Part shown: one piece after another, positions 54,489-62,800 of the stretch
Position numbering within the stretch: the first letter of the stretch is position 1
How the letters are laid out: the number at the start of each line of letters is the position of its first letter
Source: Rhodospirillaceae bacterium
Lineage (GTDB): Bacteria; Pseudomonadota; Alphaproteobacteria; Reyranellales; Reyranellaceae
Assembly: GCA_009772935.1 (NCBI GenBank)
Contig: WOUR01000006.1
Coordinates: forward strand, 62,001-126,000
Direction: 5' to 3'
Length of the DNA: 64,000 bases
Translations under genes and position numbers: made by a program
The notes under the pieces: model-generated
Told to the model about the DNA's origin: nothing
Seen by the model: the letters and a program-made list of their open reading frames with translations, nothing else
Database searches by the model: none

Positions 54489-54727
54489 CTTGCTCTTGAT
54501 TCGACCTTGGGCAGCGAGGCGTGAAATTGGTCGACGCTGTCGAGGTCGATCATGGTCTTGCCTCCCAATTTATAGGCCTTGATCCGCTGCTGGGCGATCA
54601 ATTCGTAAGCCTTGGTCTTTCCAAATTTTCCATAGCGGCAACCGTCCTTGAATACGACGAGCCGACGTTGCTTACTGAAGTCATTGTTAATCATAGTTCG
54701 CGCAAGCGCGTCGAAAATTTCTGCCAT
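54485..54727 (-). CDS. Excisionase-like small HTH protein
   Basis: An 80-residue protein with the helix-turn-helix typical of AlpA/excisionase proteins: FGKTKAYELIAQQRIKAYKL then GKTMIDLDSVDQFHASLP. It converges on the integrase gene and overlaps its end by four bases. It may control excision direction. The chosen ATG gives a compact protein; the frame runs further upstream. Confidence 0.7.
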   Translation of the reverse strand: MAEIFDALARTMINNDFSKQRRLVVFKDGCRYGKFGKTKAYELIAQQRIKAYKLGGKTMIDLDSVDQFHASLPKVESRAS

Positions 54728-55005
54728 GAGCGGATGATCAGGCCGAGCTGCACAAGCGGGCTTTTCCACCTCGCGACAAGTTGGTGAAGCGCAGTCGCTG
54801 GGGAGACGGCGTCCGTGACGCTGATCGCGCTCCGGCTGATGTTGTTTTGACGTCATCGACACGGCTCCCATCGCCTAGATTTGTCGATCTACGCCTTCGA
54901 CGGTTTCCAAGCCAAGCGCCTGTGATGCCGGCGCTAGCTCGAGCGTGGTGTGGAGTGCGATTCGGATGGATCGGCCGCTTAGCAGACTCATTGCCGTGAG
55001 ATCGT

Positions 55006-55035
55006 AGGTTCAAATCCCGCCTCCGATTTGAACCT
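55006..55035. repeat. 11-bp inverted repeat built from tRNA T-arm sequence
   Basis: AGGTTCAAATC, eight bases, GATTTGAACCT: perfect arms. The left arm reads as a T-loop (TTCAAAT at 55009-55015) with CCCGCC following, as in a tRNA 3' half. Confidence 0.6.
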
Positions 55036-55072
55036 GCCTGGGCCGCTGCTCATCCAGATGCCGACAACAAGG

Positions 55073-55105
55073 TGGTGCGGCCGGCGGGACTCGAATCCGC
55101 ATTCG
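55073..55105 (-). pseudogene. tRNA 3' fragment
   Basis: On the minus strand a T-arm (GCGGA, TTCGAGT, CCCGC) is followed by CGGCCGC, A and CCA, the exact layout of a tRNA 3' end. The G53-C61 pair is broken (A-C) and no D- or anticodon arm belongs to it: the sequence upstream is an abiEii fragment. It is probably a relic attachment site. Confidence 0.5.
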
Positions 55106-55120
55106 GATGAAGCGCCCGGA

Positions 55121-55156
55121 TTCGGCGAGTCCGACGGCCGCTTGAAGGACTTCAAC
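55121..55156 (+). pseudogene. abiEii gene fragment (inverted copy of 58518-58553)
   Basis: 36 bases match the sense strand of the intact abiEii gene with one difference. Translated, both give FGE-(A/S)-DGRLKDFN, the conserved AbiEii core. Similarity stops abruptly on both sides. Orientation is opposite to the intact gene, so the two copies form an inverted repeat around the cargo genes. Confidence 0.7.
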
Positions 55157-55628
55157 TGGTATTTGTCAGGACCAACGTTGAGCCCTTCTCGAAGCAAAAT
55201 AGACCGCCGCCGGAAAGCAGATAAACGAAATCCACGGCTGCAATTGCGGACATCGCAAGACAGCTGTTGTAGGCAGATCCACGATTGGGTTCGGTCGTAG
55301 TAGCTAGCGGGTCCGGGAAGAGCCTGAATGACCAACCCGTCAGCGTGTACCTTTCCATCAGATGCGACCTGCCAGCCATGATTGCGCCATCCCGTACAGC
55401 CGGATTTTCCCGTCGTGCGTGCGCCACTACGCTGGGGAACGTTCGATCAAATGGCGTGCCTGTTGGTGGCGCGGGCGATCGGGGCATGGGCGCGCAGCGC
55501 GGGGGTAGCGCGGAGCCTGTGTAAAAGCATACGATCAGCGTGCTCTCCAAATGGCGATCCGCCAGCATCTGCTGGAAGACCTTGTCAGGTGAATCCATGC
55601 TCACTCCGCATTGTGGACCGACTTAGCG

Positions 55629-56234
55629 ATGCTGCATCTCCTGCCGATCCGATGGATCTTGGTCGTTGCCTTTGCAATTGTGGGTCTGTCCGTGCTGGCT
55701 ACCGTCTCGGCGGGATGGATCGGCACGGGCGACTACGCGCAAGACGCCGCGATATTGCTTCGTGCGTCATCGTTCGCAGCGACTGCGGCGATCATCCTTC
55801 TCTTTGCCGGCTGGCGGTGGGTGTCGCCGATCCAGAAGTTCATATTCCCTTACCTGGGAGGGCGATGGTCCGGCTCAATTCGCTTTGGCGACGAGAATGG
55901 AGAACATTCGCGAGACGTCAATCTCGAAATCAAGCACACACTGTTTGGCCTACGCCTTCTGCTCGACAGCAAGGAGTCGACATCCTCGACGCTCGTTGTG
56001 CATGCCGAACGGGATCCGCACTTCGAACGGTACCGCCTCTACTACGTCTATCTCAATGAGCGGAAGGAAGGTGTCCCCAATCCCCGGCAGCGATACCGCG
56101 GCCTTGCCATCATGCGCGTGGAGCAAGGCAGGAAGCGGAAACTAATCGGCGACTATTTTACTGAGTTTCACAAACGAGGAACCTTGCACCTTTCTCAAGA
56201 TTCGAAGCACCCATGGTGGAAGCTTTGGCGATAG
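55629..56234 (+). CDS. Cap15-like 2TM beta-strand-rich effector (S-2TMbeta family)
   Basis: A 201-residue protein with two N-terminal membrane helices (about residues 6-30 and 41-63). A beta-rich domain follows from residue 75, with GGRWSGSIRF, VNLEIKHTLFGLRLLLDS, YRLYYVYLNE, YRGLAIMRV and LIGDYFTEFHKRGTL. This pattern fits the cyclic-nucleotide-sensing beta-barrel of CBASS Cap15, which oligomerises in the membrane and kills infected cells. No CD-NTase gene is in the window. GTG at 55611 is an alternative start. Lower GC than the core genome. Confidence 0.72.
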   Translation: MLHLLPIRWILVVAFAIVGLSVLATVSAGWIGTGDYAQDAAILLRASSFAATAAIILLFAGWRWVSPIQKFIFPYLGGRWSGSIRFGDENGEHSRDVNLEIKHTLFGLRLLLDSKESTSSTLVVHAERDPHFERYRLYYVYLNERKEGVPNPRQRYRGLAIMRVEQGRKRKLIGDYFTEFHKRGTLHLSQDSKHPWWKLWR

Positions 56235-56319
56235 CAAGTATCTCCTCCTGCACGAGATCCTCCTTCCAATCAGAGTGCCAGAGCGTATGCAATCCTGAGC
56301 GCTTCCCTGCAGGTCCACG

Positions 56320-57234
56320 ATGACGCTCTTCGACGAATGGGGTGCGGGCTTACATCCGGTCTATGAGCGGCTTCGGGACGCAGACGATGCCGGCGATGTT
56401 GAGCAGAAGATGTACCTCGACGGGCTATGGCGTCGGGCGCAGGGACATCTCGATAGTCACTTCAAATCTGCCTTCGCCCACCAGATCCATCAGCGGTTCT
56501 GGGAGTTACGCCTGACCGCGGCTCTCCTCGATCTTGGCTATTCGCTCGAACCTGGAGCCGACGGGAGACCCGATTTTGCGACCAAACTGCCTGGGGGTGA
56601 GCGCTTGTGGATTGAGGCGGTGTCGCCGTCGCTTGGCTCGGCAGCGAATCCGGATCGGCCGGCGGATCTCATTCCCAACGGTGGCTTCCGCGCCACACCG
56701 GTCGAACAGCTTCTCATGCGCTATACCCAAGCGCTGCAGGAGAAACGCGATCGCTTTCAGAACTATCGCGAAGCCGGTGTCGTGGCTGAAGGAGACCGGT
56801 GTATTATCGCGGTAAATTCAGGTGGGCTCTGGCCTTATGTCGAGGGTGTTGGTCTTCCGCGAATCTTGAGCGCCGTGTTTCCCATCGGTGAAGAGCAAAT
56901 CACCATCGACTTGACCTCCGGCTCAACGTTGAGCGTTGAATATCCCCTGCGCGGCGAAGTTGTTCGTGCGAACGGAGCGCCAATCTCTCTGACCGCCTTT
57001 CTCCATCCTTCATATGCTTGTATTAGCGGCTTAATAAGTGACAGTGCGCGAGTCACCGGTTGGCGCCAACAGGGCAATGCGCGATTTGTCTCCGCCGCCA
57101 ATCCGACGGCAACAGTGCCGCTGCCGCAAGCCTGCTTCAGATTGGGCGCCGAATATCACTACGTGCAAGACGCTGAAGGATTCAGCCTCCAGCGGGTCGA
57201 GCACCAACTGGAGGGGGTGCCAACACCGGCATGA
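56320..57234 (+). CDS. Uncharacterised protein with degenerate PD-(D/E)XK-like motif
   Basis: A 304-residue soluble protein. Residues 58-102 resemble a restriction-endonuclease core: RFWELRL (Glu62), GRPDFATKL (Asp85), LWIEAVSP (Glu99). The last motif lacks the usual Lys (E-A-V). The rest (residues 130-290) has alternating strands and contains ALQEKRDRFQNYREAG. I do not recognise a named family. It lies 85 bases after the Cap15-like gene and 57 before the DUF4238 gene, on the same strand. Confidence 0.65.
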   Translation: MTLFDEWGAGLHPVYERLRDADDAGDVEQKMYLDGLWRRAQGHLDSHFKSAFAHQIHQRFWELRLTAALLDLGYSLEPGADGRPDFATKLPGGERLWIEAVSPSLGSAANPDRPADLIPNGGFRATPVEQLLMRYTQALQEKRDRFQNYREAGVVAEGDRCIIAVNSGGLWPYVEGVGLPRILSAVFPIGEEQITIDLTSGSTLSVEYPLRGEVVRANGAPISLTAFLHPSYACISGLISDSARVTGWRQQGNARFVSAANPTATVPLPQACFRLGAEYHYVQDAEGFSLQRVEHQLEGVPTPA

Positions 57235-57291
57235 TTAAACAGCGGTTCACCTTTGGGGGTGTACTTTTGATACTCGAAGAAGGTTCGGTTG

Positions 57292-58203
57292 ATGCCTGCT
57301 GATGAACCGCGTGATCATCACTATGTTCCGCAGTTCTTCTTGCGCAACTTCGCTGTCGACGAAGCGCGCCGTCGTATCACGACCGTCGCAAAGCACGGTT
57401 CGCGCGCAGTCTGGGCAGAACGATCGATCGACAGCCTTGGCTATGAGAGAGACCTCTATGTCCACATGAAGCAGGGCGTTCCGATATCGGTCGAGGCCGA
57501 CATCAATCGTCGCATCGAGACCCCGATTGCACGGAGCGACACGTGGGCGAAGATCGCCAGTGGTCGAACAGACGCACTCGATCAATCGGACAGGCCAATT
57601 CTCTACGCATTGATTCGGCACCTCGAGGCGCGCACGCCTCACTACCAAGCAACTATGAGCGAATTGGCGCAGATGGCGGCGGATGCCAACAGTGCAATTC
57701 CCTTTGCTGATGAAGAGCGGGCGCACTATGCGGCCATGCGCGCTCATCCGGATATCGCGAAGGAGGCACTTAATCAGATGGCGTCGACGACGGAATGGGC
57801 CGTCGACAGCTTAGAAAGTGCCTTTCTCATGATTCTTCGCTCGCCGGTACCTCTTCGGTCATCGACGACGCCAGTCGTCGCGTTATCGTGGGCGGCCCAC
57901 GCCGCGATGGCACTTCCACTTCCTGACATGACGCCCTACCAGTTGGTGCTGACGCTCAACCCCCATACCCTCGCCTGTCTTATCCTTGGCGACTTCGACG
58001 GAGCGTTCTCCAACCGGCTTGTCGACCAAAGCATAGCATTGGGTTTTAATCGTCGTTTCCTGGGGCAGTTCGGACACTTCGATCACGTTCGGCACCTCAT
58101 CACTGGGCGGGCGAATTTGGCGGCCGACATGGATTGGGCAGGTTACGACCTTGTCGAGGAGTCTGAGCGGAAGATCACCTTCCGACGGCGCGCCAAAGAT
58201 TAG
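57292..58203 (+). CDS. DUF4238 domain protein
   Basis: A 303-residue protein with the DUF4238 opening DHHYVPQFFLRNFA, then VSLGYE-like SLGYERDLYV, and further conserved His/Asn residues (FNRRFLGQFGHFDHV). The family function is unknown and members often sit in mobile or defence islands. ATG 57292 is one codon after a TTG that could also serve. Its stop overlaps the abiEii stop from the other strand by three bases. Confidence 0.82.
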   Translation: MPADEPRDHHYVPQFFLRNFAVDEARRRITTVAKHGSRAVWAERSIDSLGYERDLYVHMKQGVPISVEADINRRIETPIARSDTWAKIASGRTDALDQSDRPILYALIRHLEARTPHYQATMSELAQMAADANSAIPFADEERAHYAAMRAHPDIAKEALNQMASTTEWAVDSLESAFLMILRSPVPLRSSTTPVVALSWAAHAAMALPLPDMTPYQLVLTLNPHTLACLILGDFDGAFSNRLVDQSIALGFNRRFLGQFGHFDHVRHLITGRANLAADMDWAGYDLVEESERKITFRRRAKD

Positions 58204-59117
58204 GCAGTCCAGCCGCGGGTTGGATCCCAGGCACCCCGCGCGCTTTCGGGCTGCGCACTGGCATCGAGCAACGGACCGAGGAAGCGGCGCAGAGCCTCCA
58301 AGAGCTCGTCGAGCGGGGGCGGGGGCACTGCTGGTGGGCTACGCCGCAAAAAGGCGTCCCACATCCTGCGCTTATCCTCGAGTTCTGCAAACGCGGCGGT
58401 CAGCGCGAAGGGCATGCTTTGGGGGATATCGGTCTCACGACGCTTGAACGTGCCTGTCACGGCCTGAACGAGTGTCGCCATATCGAACTCGAACGTCTTC
58501 GAGATGGCCCAGATGTCGTTGAAGTCCTTCAAGCGGCCGTCGGCCTCGCCGAACCTCACCATCGCCTCAAATTTCTCGGCGATGACGGTCTCCGGCGGAT
58601 AAGCCAGAATCTCGGGAATGCCCATACCGGGAAGGAGGCAAGGAAAGGTGATCTTCTTGGGGCCCGGATAGACCGCGTCGCCGAACCCGACGTCGATCTG
58701 CAAATGAATCTTAACGCGGTCTAGCCTGGCGAGCATGGCGATGCGCAGGCCCTGGTACTTGTCCGCTTCGCGCATCGCTTCCACCTCGATGGCATCGAGG
58801 TCGAACTCAAGCGCGTCGTCAGGGCCGGAGACGGCACAGATTTCGGCGATGATCGCCTTCATCGCGGCTGGTTCGGGCGGGCCGAAGCTGAGAAGGTCGA
58901 GATCGCCGGTCGAACGTTGCGCGCCTTCGGGCCACGTGATGAAGAGCATCGCGCCCTTCAGAACGAAGCGATCGCGACTCGAATGCTGCGAGAGGCGGAA
59001 CAGGAAGCGCTCGACTCCGTAGCGCACCAGGGTGCGCCCAAAGTCCTCGCCACTGGTCCGGGAGCGCGCCAACAATCGCGCGCGGATGGAGGCAGGAAGG
59101 TTCTTGATCTCTTTCAC
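58200..59117 (-). CDS. abiEii: AbiEii/AbiGii-type nucleotidyltransferase toxin
   Basis: A 305-residue type IV-like toxin. The nucleotidyltransferase core is FVLKGAMLFITW with ST-GDLDLLSFG (Asp72, Asp74), followed by IDVGFGDAV and the conserved EKFEAMVRFGEADGRLKDF. In abortive infection systems of this class the toxin blocks growth until countered by AbiEi. It overlaps its antitoxin gene (ATGA at 59114-59117). A 36-base part is duplicated in inverted orientation at 55121. Confidence 0.9.
   Translation of the reverse strand: MKEIKNLPASIRARLLARSRTSGEDFGRTLVRYGVERFLFRLSQHSSRDRFVLKGAMLFITWPEGAQRSTGDLDLLSFGPPEPAAMKAIIAEICAVSGPDDALEFDLDAIEVEAMREADKYQGLRIAMLARLDRVKIHLQIDVGFGDAVYPGPKKITFPCLLPGMGIPEILAYPPETVIAEKFEAMVRFGEADGRLKDFNDIWAISKTFEFDMATLVQAVTGTFKRRETDIPQSMPFALTAAFAELEDKRRMWDAFLRRSPPAVPPPPLDELLEALRRFLGPLLDASAQPESARGAWDPTRGWTA
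58518..58553. repeat. Partner of the inverted 36-bp repeat, inside abiEii
   Basis: The core of abiEii that matches 55121-55156 with one mismatch in opposite orientation. The two copies are about 3.4 kb apart and flank the three-gene cargo. Confidence 0.75.
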
Positions 59118-59728
59118 GCGACCGCTTCGACATAGGGGCGGATCACGTTAGCCACGCGATCGAGGGCAGCGGCCTGCATCACTGCGGCCGGTGTCGTCTT
59201 GCGTTGCCTCACCGCGTCGCGCAGGGCTTCCACGGCGACGTCGAGACCGACACGACGGCGGTACTTGAAGCAATCGGCCACCGACTTCGGCACGTCGTAG
59301 ATCGGCACGGACACTCCCTCAATTTCCGTGTGTTGGATGTGCGAGGAGAGGGCCGGCTCGCTCGCGTAGACGATCTCGAGGGTAAAGGGTGGCGATTTCG
59401 GGACGCGGGCCTTGCGGGGAAGCGTCATCCAGACGGCGTTGGGAAGCTGGGTCGTGAGCCCGTGCTGCCGGAGGGCCGAGAGGAGGGACACGACACCGCG
59501 AGGCATCAGGCGCGCCGCCTCGGCAAGGCTGTGGGCAGCGTCCGAGCCGGCGAGGTCTGGGATCTGGTAGAGTCCGCGAGAGAGGTGAATCAGGTGTCCT
59601 TCGTCGCAAAGCCGCCGCAGGTAGACGAGCGGGATGCCGGCGGCCTTGAAGTCGCGCGCCCGCGCAATGCCACGCTCTTTGGCGAGGCTGAGTGCGCGGG
59701 TGGACAGAGATTCTGTGACGGGAGGCAT
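59114..59728 (-). CDS. abiEi: AbiEi family antitoxin
   Basis: A 204-residue antitoxin and regulator. The N-terminal winged HTH region has ARARDFKAAGIPLVYLRRLCDEGHL and SRGLYQIPD; the C-terminal domain has VPIYDVPKSVADCFKYRR, typical of AbiEi. It should repress its own promoter in the 91-bp divergent spacer. Coupled to abiEii by a four-base overlap. Confidence 0.9.
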   Translation of the reverse strand: MPPVTESLSTRALSLAKERGIARARDFKAAGIPLVYLRRLCDEGHLIHLSRGLYQIPDLAGSDAAHSLAEAARLMPRGVVSLLSALRQHGLTTQLPNAVWMTLPRKARVPKSPPFTLEIVYASEPALSSHIQHTEIEGVSVPIYDVPKSVADCFKYRRRVGLDVAVEALRDAVRQRKTTPAAVMQAAALDRVANVIRPYVEAVA

Positions 59729-59819
59729 GAAAGTTACATATTGCCGTCAGATGTGATCAATAGTCTACGAAAGATAACACAGCGCCGTCTCGCGGCCTCT
59801 GGGTCTTGAAAAATACCCC

Positions 59820-59842
59820 ATGTCATATAGATACTATGACAT
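59820..59842. promoter_or_regulatory. Perfect 8-bp inverted repeat, likely operator
   Basis: ATGTCATA, seven bases, TATGACAT: a perfect dyad that overlaps both possible start codons (59820 and 59841) of the large HTH protein. It could be the binding site of that protein's own XRE domain or of AbiEi. Confidence 0.6.
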
Positions 59843-62800
59843 GACGGTTCAACCGCTCTCCGGAACTGACCTATCCCCGAAGCAAATCCGTGCCGCCCGA
59901 GCTCTCCTCGCATGGTCCCAGCAAGAAATGGCCAAAAAAGCGGGGGTGGCGACTTCAACCGTAGCGGACTTTGAGCGAGGCCATCGGACACCCGTCCCCA
60001 ACAATGCCGAGGCCATGCGGACGGCGTTGGAAGGCGCTGGCGTCCGCTTCCTCCCTGGTGGCGCCGTGATTGGCCCGCAAGTCCCCCCGCTGGCCGAGCG
60101 CAATAAATCTGGCGTTCCCATCCGTTGGGTCAATGCCTCCGACCTCGCGGAATGGGCTCAACGCCGTGACGGCCAAGCCACCATGCCGACCTTGATCGCC
60201 AAACTGATCAGGGCGGCTCACGGGCCTTCCGTGAACATGCGCTTTCCTTCCGATGAAGCGGTCCAGTATGCCGGCTGGGACGGCGTGACGCGTTCCGAGC
60301 AAGCGAGCCGCTATGTGCCTGACGGTGTCACTGGTTGGGAAATCGGAACCCAGCGCCAAGCCATTGCCGACAAGGCAAGCGCTGATTACGACAAGCGCTC
60401 CCGTGCGCCCGGTGAGCTTCAGCCAACAGAGTCGACATTCGTTTTTGTCACGCCGCGGCAATGGCCAAAGAAGGAGGAATGGGCGCAGGAAAAACGCGCC
60501 AGCAACCTCTGGCGAGATGTCCGAGCCTATGACGGCAATGATCTCGTTCACTGGATCGAACTCTACCCGGCCGTTGGTCAGTGGCTCGCTACCCTCTTGG
60601 GCAAACGACCCGCAGGCATACGCCAGCTCGAAGAGGTCTGGCTCGAGTGGTCCCTGGCGACGCAATGGGCCCTCACACCCGACCTCATTCTTTCCGATCG
60701 TGATGAGGACTCTGTCGCGGTTCTACAGTGGCTGCGCTCGCAAGCCTCGATGCTGTCCCTGCAGGGGGAGACGGCGGATGAGGTAGCCGCCTTCTTCTTC
60801 GCAACGATCGGACAGTTGCCGGCCGATGCGGCGCAGCACTACCTGACCCGTTGCGTGGTGGCGACCAGCGCGGAGGCTGCTCGCGGCATCGCGGAAAGCC
60901 TTACGCCTCTCATAATTGTTCTGTTGGATCCCGAACCGGGGTTGGCCCAGCGCCTGGCGCAGCGCGGCCACCATGTCCTTCTGACTTATGGCGCCGACAC
61001 CGACCAGCGCGGCGACTATCGCCGCCTGTCGCGGCCGTCTCGCACCGGCATTGAACATGCCTTGTCCGCTTCCGGAATCTCTGAACCGCGCGCGCGGGCG
61101 CTCGCACGCGACTCAGCGCGCAGTCTCGCCATCCTGCGCCGACTCATACCGTCCGCACCGGGTCGGCTACCGCAGTGGGCGGAAGGCCGCCCGACGCGTA
61201 GCCTGACGGCTGCGCTTCTCGCCGGTGGCTGGGACGAAAGCTCGCAATCCGACAAGGAGATCCTTGCTCGGTTGGGCAACGTTCCCTACGAGCAGCTCGT
61301 CGCCGATCTGGCGCCGTTGGCGAGTGCCATCGACAGCCCCCTGCGAAAAGTGGGCACTGCCTGGAAGATCGCTTCACCGCCGGATGCCTGGTTGCTCCTG
61401 GCGCGGCACTTGTCGTCCGCTGACATCGAGCGTTTCGAGAAGGCTGCCATCGACGTGCTGGGGGCACATGATCCGCGCTACGACGTGGATCCAGAAGAGC
61501 GCTGGATGGCAGCGACCAAAGGCATTCGGCCGCAATATACCGGCCACCTTCGGCGTGGGCTTGGCCAGGTACTGATCATGATGTCGCTCTTTGGCGAGCA
61601 TGCCCAAGGCGCATCTGATGTGCGGGCCCATGCCGAATTTGTGGTTCGCCGGCTTCTCGAAGGGGCGTCCCGCGAGAGATGGTGGTCGTTGTCTCGGGAT
61701 TTCCGGCTGCTCGCTGAAGCTGCGCCTCACGTTTTCCTGAATGCGATCGACGAGAGTCTGCACAGGAATGACCAGCCCATCATGAGCTTGTTCGGCGCCG
61801 ACGGCGGTCCGTTCGGCGGCGAGCATCTCTCTGATCTGCTGTGGGCCTTGGAATCGCTGGCTTGGTCTCCTCAAAACTTGGGGCGCGTTTCCGAGACACT
61901 GGCCAAGCTCGATACGCTCGATCCTGGCGGGAAGTACACAAACCGGCCGGGCAACAGCCTGTCAAAGATCTTCCTGCTCTGGCTGCCGCAGACGCATGCG
62001 ACATTGGCCGAGCGTCTACGTGTCCTCGATCATCTGCGAAAAACCGAGCCGGAAGCGGCTTGGAAGCTGATGCTTGCCATCCTTCCAAGCGGTCATGGCA
62101 TAGTGATCCCGTCCCCCCAGCCGCGATGGCGGGATTACTCGCAGGACAGTTACGAGACTGCCACCTATGCAGTGGTAGGCAAGGGTACGGAAGAGGTGAC
62201 CTCGCGTCTTCTCCAGGATGTCGGCGCGAGCCCCGAGCGCTGGAAGCAGCTGCTTGACAGGATCAGTCATCTGGCGCCGGAGCGAGAGCTGGTGCTGCAG
62301 AAACTGGCAGAGATCGAGCCCCGCCTCACCAATGCGGAAGACCGCACGCGACTGTGGCGGACGCTGCGCGGCGTGCTGAACCATCATCGGCAGTTTCGTG
62401 ATGCGGCGTGGTCGCTGCCGGCCGAGCAGCTAGATCAGATCGAAGGAATCTATTGCAAGCTCGAGCCTTGGGACGCCATCGAGCGAATGGCTTGGCTCTT
62501 CCAACCGTCCGTCGACTTGCCGGATCCGGGAATCGAGGGTTGGCGATCGGCCAAAGCCAACGTGCCGATTGCTCGGCGAAGGGCAGCTCAAGATCTTCTA
62601 AGCCAACGAGGGATCGACGGCGTTTTTGAACTCGCGCATCACCTCGACTTGGCGGGTTTCCTGGGCGCTACGCTCACGGAGCTCGAGCTCGACCCGCTCA
62701 CTCGGGATGAGATCCTCGTTCGTGCCCTGCGCAACGATAACCCAAAAGAGCGAGACCTCGCCCACGGCCTCATCTACTCCACTTTCGCGCAAACCAAGGA

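Larger units (their letters stand above)
54728..55628. other. Scrambled non-coding stretch of the island
   Basis: About 900 bases without a convincing gene. It contains a tRNA-like T-arm hairpin (55006-55035), a tRNA 3' fragment on the minus strand (55073-55105), and a 36-base piece of abiEii (55121-55156). Base composition is mixed and lower in GC. Open frames here (for example 55152-55604 minus) show no recognisable protein pattern. It looks like a recombination scar. Confidence 0.6.

Noticed and set aside
55077-55141. A complete class II tRNA on the minus strand
   Set aside because: The apparent 5' acceptor half (GCGGCCG) belongs to the abiEii fragment and there is no D-arm or proper anticodon loop, so only a 3' fragment is supported.
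55152-55604. A 150-residue minus-strand frame in the island scar
   Set aside because: It crosses the abiEii fragment antisense, has no recognisable domain, and its composition fits scrambled sequence.
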